DNA from: Tateyamaria sp. ANG-S1
GTDB lineage: Bacteria; Pseudomonadota; Alphaproteobacteria; Rhodobacterales; Rhodobacteraceae
Assembly: GCF_000814025.1 (NCBI RefSeq)
Contig: NZ_JWLL01000006.1
Location: 310,001 to 374,000, forward strand
Length of the DNA stretch: 64,000 nt
Direction of reading: 5' to 3'
Positions 1-7,872 of this stretch are shown here, one piece after another. The position numbers and the translations under genes were made by a program. Under the pieces are notes generated by a model that ran no database searches, was not told the origin of the DNA, and saw only the letters and a list, made by a program, of their open reading frames with translations. Positions within the stretch are counted from its first letter, which is position 1. Each line of letters starts with the position of its first letter.

Positions 1-1
1 G

Positions 2-493
2 GGGTATTCCTATGACACCGCGCAGGCTTCCTTTGAACTGCTGGCGCGGGACGAGCTGGGATTGCTGCCCGAGTTTTTCGAGGTCAAGCGCTACCGCGTG
101 ACCATTGAGCGGCGCAAGAACAAGCGGGACCAGATGGTGTCGCTGTCCGAGGCGGTCGTGGTTGTGAAAGTCGACGGAGAAAAGATGCTGTCGGTGAGCG
201 AATCCATGGACGAGGCAGGCACCGACCGTGGCCCTGTGAACGCGCTGGCCAAGGCCTTGGCCAAGGACCTGGGGCGCTACCAGACCTATGTCGAGGACAT
301 CCGCCTCGTCGACTTCAAGGTGCGCATCACCCAAGGCGGGACCGAAGCCGTCACCCGCGTCATCATCGACAGCGAAGACGGGCAGGGGCGCCGCTGGTCC
401 ACAGTGGGCGTGAGTGCGAACATCGTGGATGCGTCCTTTTCCGCCCTGCTGGACGCGATCCGCTGGAAGCTGGTGCAGGATGGCGTGACATGA
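2..493 (+). CDS. cimA: citramalate synthase, C-terminal part (5' end outside window)
   Basis: This is the last ~163 residues of a LeuA/CimA-type synthase. The frame is open from base 2, before the first internal start-like codon at 62. The visible part is the regulatory domain, beginning with GYSYDTAQASFELL, a pattern typical of citramalate synthase, which condenses pyruvate and acetyl-CoA toward isoleucine. The catalytic TIM barrel lies upstream and cannot be checked. 2-isopropylmalate synthase is the alternative; the GYSYD stretch and the short C-terminal domain favour CimA. The gene ends 31 bases before the next start. Confidence 0.85.
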   Translation, partial: GYSYDTAQASFELLARDELGLLPEFFEVKRYRVTIERRKNKRDQMVSLSEAVVVVKVDGEKMLSVSESMDEAGTDRGPVNALAKALAKDLGRYQTYVEDIRLVDFKVRITQGGTEAVTRVIIDSEDGQGRRWSTVGVSANIVDASFSALLDAIRWKLVQDGVT

Positions 494-524
494 TGGTACG
501 CCAACCTGCTGCCCTCCGCACGAT

Positions 525-1301
525 GTGCCGGATATGACCCTGCCCGACGTTGTTGTCCCCTGTGCGCGCATCGTTGAACAGGGCGACCCAGATCGCTTTC
601 GCACCGTGATGGCAGCGCCGGTGTCAGCCCGCGCGGTTCTCTTTCCCCTTTATGCCTTAAATGTCGAAGTGGCCCGCGCGCCTTGGGTGACGCAGGAAGC
701 CATGATCGCCGAGATGCGTTTGCAGTGGTGGAGTGATGCTCTGGAAGAGATCGCTGACAGTAACGCGGTACGAAAACACGAGGTGACGACGCCGTTGGCA
801 TCTGTTCTGACGCCCGTGATGGCGCGCCGTTTGGACGAAGCGGTCGCGGCACGCCGCTGGGATGTGTACCGCGATCCGTTCGAGGATGAGGCGCATTTCG
901 ACCGCTACCTCGACCAGACGGCGGGGCATTTGATGTGGACCGCCGCCGAGGCCTTGGGCGCACCGGCGGATCAAGAGGATGCAGTGCGCTCTGTTGCAGC
1001 GGCAGGGGCTCTGGTCGCTTTCTTGCGCGCGGTCCCCAAGCTGGAGGAGGCGGGGCGCATTCCCTTGGTCGATGGCACGCATGAGGGTGTCGCCGCACTT
1101 GCACGGCGCATCAGGATGCGCCTTACGCCGCCGCGCCTGCCTGCGGGTGCTCGCGCAGCACTTTGGCCCGCGCTTGGGTCAAGTCAGATTTTGAAGCAGA
1201 TCGAGCGCACACCGGGCATCGTCGCGGATGGCGCGATCCCTGCGCCACTGGCTCCGTGGCGTCTGAGCGTGGCGGCCCTGACAGGGCGGGCGATGCTGTA
1301 A
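525..1301 (+). CDS. squalene/phytoene synthase family protein
   Basis: 258 residues, a little shorter than true squalene or phytoene synthases (usually about 280 or more). The fold signature is present: an FPLYALN-type N-terminal helix, then EMRLQWWSDALEE near residue 70, with DRYLDQTAGHLMW in the middle. A clean second Asp-rich motif is not obvious, so prenyl condensation is uncertain. Related short proteins in alphaproteobacteria and mitochondria (NDUFAF6-like) are linked to complex I assembly rather than isoprenoid synthesis. The start is GTG at 525; ATG at 534 is an alternative. It lies just downstream of cimA on the same strand. Confidence 0.75.
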   Translation: MPDMTLPDVVVPCARIVEQGDPDRFRTVMAAPVSARAVLFPLYALNVEVARAPWVTQEAMIAEMRLQWWSDALEEIADSNAVRKHEVTTPLASVLTPVMARRLDEAVAARRWDVYRDPFEDEAHFDRYLDQTAGHLMWTAAEALGAPADQEDAVRSVAAAGALVAFLRAVPKLEEAGRIPLVDGTHEGVAALARRIRMRLTPPRLPAGARAALWPALGSSQILKQIERTPGIVADGAIPAPLAPWRLSVAALTGRAML

Positions 1302-1321
1302 GGCGGATCTTGATCCGCCTG

Positions 1322-2545
1322 CTATACAGTGACTGCGCGCTGTCGCATCACCAGCCAGATCAGTGACCCACCCGCCAGAACAAGAAACGGCACCATTGCA
1401 ATGTTGACGGCAGCCCAGCCCTCGACCGCGTCGCCGCCTGCGCAGTTCATCAGACCGCCCGATGCCAATGAGGCCAACGTCACTCCGCCAAAGACGATCA
1501 AGTCATTCATGCCCTGCATTCGGCCACGCTCTTGCGGGCTGTGTGCGCCTGCGAGCATTGTGGTCGCGCCGATGAAGCCGAAGTTCCACCCCAGGCCAAG
1601 CAGGAAGAGGGCCCAATAGAAGTTCTCCAGCTCGACGCCCTGAAGCGCCACCACGCCCGCAAGGCCCAAGATGGCGAGGCCAAGGCCCATGATCCGCTCA
1701 ACCCCAAATTTCGAGATCAGGTGCCCAGTGAAGAAGGAGGGTGCGAACATGGCGAGCACGTGCACGGTGACGACATTCGCCGCGTCCGGCTCCGTGAACC
1801 CGCAGCCGACCACGGCCAATGGCGTGGACGTCATCACAAGGTTCATAAGGGCATAGGATACGGCGGCGCATATGACCGCCACGGCAATGCGCGGGTCGCG
1901 CAACAGTTCCTTGCGGGACCGCCCGGGACCGTCCGTGGCTGAGGGTGCGGGTGGCTTGGGAATGTCGAGCAAGAAGAACAGTGCCATGCCCATCAGGTTG
2001 AACCCCATCGCGACCCAGTAGATCGGGATGTAGCGGGCGACGGTTGCGTCCGCCGTATCCGCCGTGACGTAGCCCACCACCTGCGGGCCGATGATCGCTG
2101 ACAGAAGGCCACCCGCCATGACATAGGAGATGGCCTTGGGCCGGAACGCGTCCGATGCCGTGTCGGCGGCGGCAAAGCGGTAGAAGCCCTGCGCGGACAT
2201 GTAGATACCCGTCATGTAGCTGCCGACCAGAAACAGCCAGAAGCTGCCTATGCTCAGTGCCCAGACGCCAATTGCGGCCCCCACAAGGCCGCCGAACGCG
2301 CCCACGATGAACCCGGTACGTCGCCCAAAGCGCTGCATGACATTCGAGAGCCACGGCGCGGTCGTCATCGACCCGAACACGATGAGGGAGATGGGCAAGG
2401 TCGCCAGACAGGCGAACGGTGTAAGCTGTTGTCCGGCAAGTCCGGCCACCACGAACATCATGGTGATCTGGCTGCCGAGGAACGCCTGCGCCGCCACGAG
2501 GACGGCCACGTTGCGCTTGGCGCGTGTATCGTCGATTTGGGTCAT
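1322..2545 (-). CDS. MFS transporter
   Basis: 407 residues with about twelve hydrophobic segments in two halves of six, the layout of the major facilitator superfamily. The basic loop after TM2 (NVMQRFGRRTGF) corresponds to the MFS A-motif region. The second half begins after a charged cytoplasmic loop near residue 205 (DGPGRSRKELLRDPR). Substrate is unknown; drug or metabolite efflux is possible. It is convergent with the upstream phytoene-synthase-like gene and divergent from cobK, with a 91-bp shared promoter gap. Confidence 0.85.
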   Translation of the reverse strand: MTQIDDTRAKRNVAVLVAAQAFLGSQITMMFVVAGLAGQQLTPFACLATLPISLIVFGSMTTAPWLSNVMQRFGRRTGFIVGAFGGLVGAAIGVWALSIGSFWLFLVGSYMTGIYMSAQGFYRFAAADTASDAFRPKAISYVMAGGLLSAIIGPQVVGYVTADTADATVARYIPIYWVAMGFNLMGMALFFLLDIPKPPAPSATDGPGRSRKELLRDPRIAVAVICAAVSYALMNLVMTSTPLAVVGCGFTEPDAANVVTVHVLAMFAPSFFTGHLISKFGVERIMGLGLAILGLAGVVALQGVELENFYWALFLLGLGWNFGFIGATTMLAGAHSPQERGRMQGMNDLIVFGGVTLASLASGGLMNCAGGDAVEGWAAVNIAMVPFLVLAGGSLIWLVMRQRAVTV

Positions 2546-2636
2546 GGGAGTTGACTATCCCTACGGCAAGCGCCCCACAAGCGCGCGTTTGAGCACAGGT
2601 GCTTGCGCGTGAGATGAACGGGGGTAGGGTGGCGAT

Positions 2637-3320
2637 ATGACACGGCTTCTGATCCTGGGTGGTTCGGCGATGACCGAACCTGCGCTACATGCGCTGGTCG
2701 GGGCAGGGCACGAGGCGTCGGTATATTGGTCGCGCGATCCGATGCAGACAGATGTGCCTTGCGTGCGCGACCTGCGTGATGGTTTGCGGTCCGCAGATGC
2801 CATGGTCGATACGACCCATCCTTTCGACACCTCAGTGCGTTCTATCGCGGCGCAACTGGCCCCGGATTTGCCGCGTGTGCGTCTGCGTCGCCCCGGATGG
2901 ACGGCAACGGCGCAGGACCAATGGCGGCACGTTGATACGCTGGCCGAGGCTGTGGCCGCGCTTCCGCCCAGGGCGCGCGTCTTTGCGGCATCGGGCCGTG
3001 ACAGCGCAGAGGTTCTGACCCATCACGACGGCCCCGTTTTCCTGCGTCAGCTACATCGCCATGATGGCGCGGCACCTGCCGGCTGCACATATGTTTTCGG
3101 CGCTGGTCCGTTTGATGTGGACGATGAAATCGCTCTGTTCCGGGAGATGGCGATTGATGTGATTCTGGTCCGCAATATCGGGGGATCGGGCAGCTTTCCG
3201 AAGCTGGCGGCGGCGCGGGCGCTGGGGTTGCCAGCGGTCCTGATCGATCCGCCGGACAGCGGTTTTGACGTACAGGTGGATGACAGCGATGCGTTGCTGA
3301 ACTGGGTGAGGGCCCTATGA
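2637..3320 (+). CDS. cobK: precorrin-6A / cobalt-precorrin-6A reductase
   Basis: 227 residues. It reduces the macrocycle of precorrin-6A with NADPH in cobalamin synthesis. Visible features are the N-terminal LILGGSAMTEPAL nucleotide-binding strand-loop, VDTTHPFDTSV near residue 61, VFAASGRDSAEVL near 119, and the C-terminal VRNIGGSGSFPKLAAARALGLPAVLIDPP block, all hallmarks of CobK/CbiJ. It is isolated from other cobalamin genes here. Its stop overlaps the next start by four bases (ATGA), so it probably shares an mRNA with the glycosylase and esterase. Confidence 0.9.
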   Translation: MTRLLILGGSAMTEPALHALVGAGHEASVYWSRDPMQTDVPCVRDLRDGLRSADAMVDTTHPFDTSVRSIAAQLAPDLPRVRLRRPGWTATAQDQWRHVDTLAEAVAALPPRARVFAASGRDSAEVLTHHDGPVFLRQLHRHDGAAPAGCTYVFGAGPFDVDDEIALFREMAIDVILVRNIGGSGSFPKLAAARALGLPAVLIDPPDSGFDVQVDDSDALLNWVRAL

Positions 3321-3949
3321 GCCCTGGACGCATCATTTCAGCGGACGCTGATGTTGCAGAGGGCGCGGCTTGGCTGGCTGCGCGCGATCCGGCGCTGGCG
3401 AAGGCGCTTGATGTGGCGGGGCCGCTGCCGCTGCGCCGCAGGCCTGACGGATTTGCCGCGCTTCTGAACGCAATCATCGGACAGCAGGTCAGTACGGCGT
3501 CGGCCAACGCGATCTGGGGCCGGTTGGAGGCGGACGGCATGACGCAACCCGTCACTGTCATTGCAGCGGGTGAGGACGGGTTGCGCGCCGCAGGCCTCAG
3601 CCGTCAAAAGATCACCTATGCCATCGCATTGGCCGAGGCGGGGATTGATTATGAGGCGTTGCGCGCGGTGCCTGATGCCGAGGTGATCGCGACACTGACG
3701 GCCGTAAAGGGGATCGGCGTCTGGACGGCAGAGGTCTATGCCATGTTCGCGTTGGGGCGGGCGGATGTCTTTGCGCCGGGCGATTTGGCGCTGCAGGAAG
3801 CGGCGCGGATGATCTTTGACTTGTCGGAGCGGCCCAAGGAAAAAGCCCTGCGCCAGATGGCCGAGGACTGGTCGCCCTGGCGGGCGGTTGCTGCGCGGCT
3901 GTTCTTCACCTACTACCGGGTCGCAAAGGGCCGAGAGGGGATCACATGA
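3317..3949 (+). CDS. DNA-3-methyladenine glycosylase II family (AlkA-like)
   Basis: 210 residues of HhH-GPD fold: base-excision removal of alkylated purines. The N-terminal part has ALLNAIIGQQVSTASANAIW. The helix-hairpin-helix is VKGIGVWTAEVYAMFALGR near residues 130-150, followed by the catalytic aspartate in FAPGDLALQEA. It lacks an Ada-type N-terminal domain, so it is the short form. It overlaps cobK upstream and the esterase downstream, each by four bases, suggesting translational coupling of three functionally unrelated proteins. Confidence 0.88.
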   Translation: MSPGRIISADADVAEGAAWLAARDPALAKALDVAGPLPLRRRPDGFAALLNAIIGQQVSTASANAIWGRLEADGMTQPVTVIAAGEDGLRAAGLSRQKITYAIALAEAGIDYEALRAVPDAEVIATLTAVKGIGVWTAEVYAMFALGRADVFAPGDLALQEAARMIFDLSERPKEKALRQMAEDWSPWRAVAARLFFTYYRVAKGREGIT

Positions 3950-4611
3950 CACGGGTGTTGCAGGCAGGGCGGGTCGAGCCGCGTTCGGGGGAATTGCGGT
4001 CGATTGTCGTGTTCCTGCATGGCTACGGTGCGAATGGTGCGGACCTTCTGGGGCTGGCCGAACCGCTGGGCGAACACCTGCCGGACACTCTGTTCGTAGC
4101 CCCCGATGCGCCTGAAACCATCCCGATGATGCCCAGCGGCTACCAGTGGTTTCCGATCCCCTGGATTGACGGCTCGTCCGAAGAAGAAGCCGAGCGCGGC
4201 CTGCGTGCGGCGGCGGAGGATCTGAACGCCTTTCTCGACGCGCTTATGGTGGATGAGGATGTGCTGCCCGAACAGGTGGTGCTGTTCGGCTTTTCCCAAG
4301 GCACGATGATGTCGCTGCATGTGGCCCCTCGGCGCGAGGACCCGGTGGCGGGGATCGTCGCCTTCTCCGGTCGTCTGTTGAACCCGGAGGTGCTGGCCGA
4401 CGAGGTGTTGAGCCGCCCGCCGGTCTTGCTGATCCATGGCGATCAGGATGATGTTGTGCCGCCGCAATCCCTGCCGCAAGCCGCCGAAGCGTTGCAAGGG
4501 GCAGGTTGGAAGGACGTCTATGCCCACGTCATGAAGGGCACCGCGCATGGAATCGCGCCCGACGGTCTGAGCGTTGCGCTTGCCTTCATGCGGGACAAAT
4601 TGGGTCTTTAA
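3946..4611 (+). CDS. carboxylesterase / phospholipase family alpha/beta hydrolase
   Basis: 221 residues, the usual length of the YpfH / acyl-protein-thioesterase-like family. The oxyanion loop is VFLHGYGANGADLL near residue 25. The nucleophile elbow is GFSQGTM near residue 118. The acid is likely Asp in LLIHGDQDDVVPP and the histidine is in GTAHGIAPDG near the C-terminus, so the triad is complete. The protein has no signal peptide and is likely cytoplasmic. The real substrate cannot be told from sequence. Confidence 0.85.
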   Translation: MTRVLQAGRVEPRSGELRSIVVFLHGYGANGADLLGLAEPLGEHLPDTLFVAPDAPETIPMMPSGYQWFPIPWIDGSSEEEAERGLRAAAEDLNAFLDALMVDEDVLPEQVVLFGFSQGTMMSLHVAPRREDPVAGIVAFSGRLLNPEVLADEVLSRPPVLLIHGDQDDVVPPQSLPQAAEALQGAGWKDVYAHVMKGTAHGIAPDGLSVALAFMRDKLGL

Positions 4612-4752
4612 GCAGAACAATACTGCTAAATCGGCCATTTTTTATCGCGCTGACCCTTGATCTGGTGCCGTATCGGCACATTTACTTTGCCCCATCGCCA
4701 AATTTGTGGCGCACTGAACGCATAACAAAAGTGCGCAACAGGGGGACGCGAG

Positions 4753-5346
4753 ATGAGGATGGCGCTTGCTGGGGGCTTTGCCCTGGCGGCGGCAGTGCTG
4801 AGCATGAGTTGGGCAGCACCTGCCACGGCCTTGAATATCGATGAACTGAAAACGACGTCCGAAGCCGTCGATACCGAGATGGACCGGGCCATTGTGCTGC
4901 GGTCGGTCCGGATGCCCGGCGCCTTTGGAAAACTGATCCTGGACATGGACGCCGAAGCAGGCCTGATCGACCGCAAGCGCGAGGTGGCCAATCTAACGGA
5001 CGCGGATGTCTGGGTGGTTGGCCTGAAGGGGTGGTCGGACACCGATTGGCTGGAAACCAGCCCGCTTCACAGGCTGTTTGCAGCACAGTTGCACGCGGCC
5101 TCTCCGGCGCAGCGGTTCAAATCCTTTCAGTGGAATGTGCGTGGGGGACAGATGCTGGATGTGCATTTTGTGAACCTCAGCCGCGCGGCCGAGCTGTCCG
5201 AGGCGTGTCTTGCCGAATTGGTGTACCGCCTGTCTCAACGCGCGGTCACCAGCAGGCGGGTCGCCGACCTGTCACTGGTCAGCGCCCGGGCCGAACCGCT
5301 GGTCGCGCTGACCGAAGCACCAGCCGATGCCGGGCATTGCAGCTGA
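4753..5346 (+). CDS. exported hypothetical protein
   Basis: 197 residues. The first ~26 form a signal peptide (basic start, then an Ala/Leu-rich core ending in APATA). The mature part is polar with WVVGLKGWSDTDWLE, a run of short helices, and a C-terminal cysteine in GHCS. I do not recognise the family. The 141-bp gap upstream and distinct spacing suggest its own promoter. A predicted periplasmic role is inference from the signal peptide only. Confidence 0.7.
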   Translation: MRMALAGGFALAAAVLSMSWAAPATALNIDELKTTSEAVDTEMDRAIVLRSVRMPGAFGKLILDMDAEAGLIDRKREVANLTDADVWVVGLKGWSDTDWLETSPLHRLFAAQLHAASPAQRFKSFQWNVRGGQMLDVHFVNLSRAAELSEACLAELVYRLSQRAVTSRRVADLSLVSARAEPLVALTEAPADAGHCS

Positions 5347-5356
5347 TCGCGCGCCC

Positions 5357-5365
5357 TGTGGATAA
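5357..5365 (-). promoter_or_regulatory. perfect DnaA box
   Basis: TGTGGATAA on the plus strand is TTATCCACA on the minus strand, the DnaA 9-mer consensus. It lies in the gap between the exported hypothetical gene and the HNH endonuclease gene. It is about 2.3 kb from two further identical 9-mers at 7687 and 7763. Confidence 0.45.
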
Positions 5366-5531
5366 CCGTCACATGCCTGTCACGAAGCTGCCCTATCCGA
5401 CCTGCGACATCTCGTGGTTGCCTCGACACTTGTCAGACGCTTTCCACAAGATATAGTCGTCATATAAAGCCGGGGCGGGTTCCCCGCTCTGGTGCCGATA
5501 ACGGGCAGACAGGGCGAAGACGGAGTCACGA

Positions 5532-6116
5532 ATGAACGGCGATTTCAGGACAGAATTTACGCGCAGCCCCTCTGCGCTGAAACAGCATCCGGCGCTGGTG
5601 CTGAATGCGGATTACAGGCCGCTCAGCTACTACCCGCTGTCGCTGTGGCCCTGGCAGGAGGCGATCAAGGCGGCCTGGCTCGACCGGGTGGACATCGTGG
5701 CCGAATATGACGAGGTCGTCCGTTCCCCGAGTACCGAGATCCGAATACCGTCGGTCGTTGTTCTGAAAGACTATGTAAAACCTCAAAAGCGCGTGGCCTT
5801 CACGCGCTTTAATTTATTTCTGAGGGACGAATTTCGCTGTCAGTATTGCGGGGCCAAGGGCGATCTGACCTTTGATCACGTGGTGCCGCGCGCGTCGGGC
5901 GGGGTGACGAGCTGGCAGAACGTCGTGGCGGCGTGCAGCCCCTGCAATCTGAAAAAAGGCTCCAAACCGTTGCACCGAACCGGCATGGCCCTGCGCAAAC
6001 CGCCGCGCCAGCCGGGGGCAGAGGAGTTGCGGAATATGGGTCGCAAGTTCCCACCGAACCACCTGCACGAAAGCTGGATGGATTTCCTATATTGGGATGC
6101 CGAGTTGGAAGCATGA
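5532..6116 (+). CDS. HNH endonuclease
   Basis: 194 residues. An N-terminal ~95-residue region carries ALVLNADYRPLSYYP, a block common to chromosomal HNH proteins of Rhizobiales and Rhodobacterales. The HNH/zinc module follows: C103-x2-C106, the catalytic DHVVPR with His116, a conserved Asn near 130, and C135-x2-C138. Nickase or nuclease activity is expected from the family; the cellular role is unknown. It is not next to phage or restriction genes. A minus-strand terminator overlaps its 3' end. Confidence 0.88.
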   Translation: MNGDFRTEFTRSPSALKQHPALVLNADYRPLSYYPLSLWPWQEAIKAAWLDRVDIVAEYDEVVRSPSTEIRIPSVVVLKDYVKPQKRVAFTRFNLFLRDEFRCQYCGAKGDLTFDHVVPRASGGVTSWQNVVAACSPCNLKKGSKPLHRTGMALRKPPRQPGAEELRNMGRKFPPNHLHESWMDFLYWDAELEA

Positions 6117-6118
6117 AA

Positions 6119-6141
6119 AACGGGAGCCAGGGGCTCCCGTT
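6119..6141 (-). terminator. intrinsic terminator of the exported gene at 6170-6649
   Basis: A 10-bp stem (AACGGGAGCC / GGCTCCCGTT) has a 3-nt loop. Read on the minus strand it is followed by a T run (complement of the A run at 6116-6120), so it ends transcription of the minus-strand gene. It starts right after the HNH stop codon. Confidence 0.75.
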
Positions 6142-6169
6142 ACTGGTTACAGACGATCGCGTTTGAGCG

Positions 6170-6649
6170 TTATTGCAGCTTTTTGACCACGTTATCGGCG
6201 AAGGCGGCGATGATCGCCTCATAGTAGATGTCACTTCCCAGCGTCAGGTCCGCCATAACGGTGCCGTCCGGAAAGTACTGCTGGGCCTGATCCGTGGTCA
6301 CGGTCAAAGTATACCGCTCATTGTTGGCCAGCCCGGGTACCTTGATCTTCACCTCACCGGACAGAACGGAGTCGGCCGTGCCGATGCTTTGTTCAAAGCT
6401 GTTGGCCAGTTCCACCTCATCGATGTCGATTTCGATCTTTGCACCACGCTCTTCGATCTGCGGCGCGAGACGCTCTGCCAGTGCGGTTTCAAGGTCTGCA
6501 TCAAGGCCGGACCAGACCGATGCCGCCTTTTCATTCTCGATTGCGGTCAGATCGGTTTGAACGTCGATTTCACCGACCGGGATTGTCGCCAGTGCGGCAG
6601 TGCCGGCAAGTGTCAGGGCGGCGGCGGTTGTCAGCAAGAAGCGTTTCAT
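6170..6649 (-). CDS. exported hypothetical protein
   Basis: 159 residues from ATG at 6649, chosen because GGAGAG sits just upstream and the signal peptide begins there (MKRFLLTTAAALTLAGTAALA). The mature protein is acidic and looks beta-rich (EIDVQTDLTAIENEKAASVW, VLSGEVKIKVPGLANNERYTLTV). No cysteines or catalytic motif are evident, and I do not recognise the family. It is likely periplasmic. It has its own terminator at 6119-6141. Confidence 0.7.
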   Translation of the reverse strand: MKRFLLTTAAALTLAGTAALATIPVGEIDVQTDLTAIENEKAASVWSGLDADLETALAERLAPQIEERGAKIEIDIDEVELANSFEQSIGTADSVLSGEVKIKVPGLANNERYTLTVTTDQAQQYFPDGTVMADLTLGSDIYYEAIIAAFADNVVKKLQ

Positions 6650-6732
6650 GTCGTCTCTCCTATCTTTCCGCACGCATGCCTGCGTGCTTGGGAGATACAA
6701 CACCGTAGGCGCAAACTAGTTCCCAAGCGCTG

Positions 6733-7515
6733 CTAGGCGGCGAGGTCCACCCAGACAGGAACGTGGTCCGACGGCTTTTCCTCGCCGCGCACGCCCTTGT
6801 CGATCTGGCAGTCCGTCATCAGGTCGGCGCAGGTCGGGCTGAGCAGGAAATGGTCGATGCGGATGCCGTCGTCCTTGTTCCAGGCGCCTGCTTGGTAGTC
6901 CCAGAATGAATAATGTCCCGGCCCGAACGTTCGCGCGCGAAAGGCTTCGGTCAGGCCCAGGTTGAGCAGCCGCCGGAATGCCGTGCGGCTGTCGAGGCGG
7001 AAGAGCGAGTCTTCTCGCCACGCATCAGGGCGTTTGGCGTCCTCCGCCTGCGGGATGATGTTGTAATCGCCTGCCATGAGGAAGGGCGTTTCTTCCGCCA
7101 GCAGTTCTGCCGCGCGGGCGCGCAGTCGTTCCATCCATGCCAGCTTATAGTCGTGCTTCGGACCGGGCGTCGGGTTGCCGTTTGGCAGGTACAGCCCACA
7201 CAGGCGGATGGCGTGGGTGTCGCCCATCACGGTTGCTTCGATGTAGCGGGCCTGTTCGTCCGTGTCGTCACCGGGCAGGCCGCGTGTCACATCCTCAAGC
7301 GGCAGCTTGGAGAGGATGGCGACGCCGTTGAAAGACTTCTGGCCATGAGTGGCCACATTGTACCCGCGATCCTCGAACAGCTCGGTGGGGAAGTTCTCGT
7401 CCACCGACTTGATCTCTTGCAACAGCACAACGTCGGGCTGCGCTTCGTCCAGCCAGCGCGGCAGCGCCTCGATCCGGGCCTTGATGCCATTGATGTTGAA
7501 CGTTGCGATTTTCAT
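6733..7515 (-). CDS. xthA: exodeoxyribonuclease III
   Basis: 260 residues from ATG at 7515 (MKIATFNINGIKAR); the frame extends upstream without an obvious better start. This is an Exo III/APE family AP endonuclease and 3'-5' exonuclease for base-excision repair. Motifs are metal-binding Glu34 in LLQEIK, LYLPNG near residue 110, the catalytic AGDYNI near 150, and the C-terminal SDHVPV with the general His251. A perfect CtrA-type box lies ~90 bp upstream (7604-7619), so cell-cycle control is possible; the box could equally serve the divergent gene at 7873. Confidence 0.92.
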   Translation of the reverse strand: MKIATFNINGIKARIEALPRWLDEAQPDVVLLQEIKSVDENFPTELFEDRGYNVATHGQKSFNGVAILSKLPLEDVTRGLPGDDTDEQARYIEATVMGDTHAIRLCGLYLPNGNPTPGPKHDYKLAWMERLRARAAELLAEETPFLMAGDYNIIPQAEDAKRPDAWREDSLFRLDSRTAFRRLLNLGLTEAFRARTFGPGHYSFWDYQAGAWNKDDGIRIDHFLLSPTCADLMTDCQIDKGVRGEEKPSDHVPVWVDLAA

Positions 7516-7603
7516 ATCCACCCCACGCGCTACTGCTCCCGACATGTCGCGCATCCTATGCGTAACGGCAAGCCCCCGGATCAGGTGGCCAAGAAGGTGC
7601 AAA

Positions 7604-7619
7604 TTAACTATTTCTTAAC
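7604..7619 (+). promoter_or_regulatory. CtrA-type binding site
   Basis: TTAA-CTATTTC-TTAAC matches the full alphaproteobacterial CtrA consensus TTAA-N7-TTAAC. It sits in the 357-bp gap between divergent xthA and the repeat-protein gene, ~90 bp and ~255 bp from the two starts. A CtrA gene is in this window (31353-32072). Binding is inferred from consensus only. Confidence 0.6.
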
Positions 7620-7686
7620 TATTCGATTCGCGCTAAAAGTGGGTAACCACAGGCCGTGATCTTGAAAAACTGATTGAAATCAGGGC

Positions 7687-7698
7687 TGTGGATAAGTT
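7687..7698 (-). promoter_or_regulatory. DnaA-box 12-mer, copy 1
   Basis: TGTGGATAAGTT contains a perfect DnaA box (TTATCCACA on the minus strand) and is identical to the 12-mer at 7763-7774. A short T-rich tract follows. The two copies are 76 bp apart and lie between the CtrA box and the repeat-protein gene. Confidence 0.5.
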
Positions 7699-7736
7699 TT
7701 TTTATTCCCATACCTTCTGGTTTGAAGCTGGCCGCG

Positions 7737-7746
7737 ACCAATTGGT
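7737..7746. promoter_or_regulatory. perfect 10-bp palindrome
   Basis: ACCAATTGGT is its own reverse complement and lies between the two DnaA-box 12-mers. It could be an operator; no regulator can be named. Confidence 0.3.
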
Positions 7747-7762
7747 TCTGCGGCTTTCCTTA

Positions 7763-7774
7763 TGTGGATAAGTT
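7763..7774 (-). promoter_or_regulatory. DnaA-box 12-mer, copy 2
   Basis: Second TGTGGATAAGTT, identical to the copy at 7687. Here CTTAT precedes the box, so CTTAT-GTGG-ATAAG is also a small inverted repeat. It ends ~100 bp before the repeat-protein start codon. Confidence 0.5.
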
Positions 7775-7784
7775 CCCATGAACT

Positions 7785-7867
7785 CGCCTTTGAGAAGAAA
7801 AATCCTTTTGTGAATCTCCTTTAGCGGGCAACGCTTGAGGGGTCTCAACTCAAAGGCGAAAGGATTT
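7785..7867 (+). promoter_or_regulatory. structured leader with anti-Shine-Dalgarno pairing
   Basis: Two segments ahead of the start at 7873 have exact complements upstream. CTCAAAGGCG (7849-7858) pairs with CGCCTTTGAG (7785-7794), and AAAGGATTT (7859-7867), which holds the ribosome-binding site, pairs with AAATCCTTT (7800-7808). A second TCCTTT at 7817-7822 could also mask it. The segment order means both pairings together form a pseudoknot; otherwise they are alternatives. A small hairpin TTGAG/CTCAA (7835-7848) lies between. A role in translational control is inference. Confidence 0.45.
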
Positions 7868-7872
7868 CAGCC

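Noticed and set aside
7516-7872. Chromosomal replication origin
   Set aside because: CtrA and DnaA boxes are suggestive, but there is no AT-rich unwinding region of note, no dnaA, hemE or parAB nearby, and no change of gene orientation around the site.
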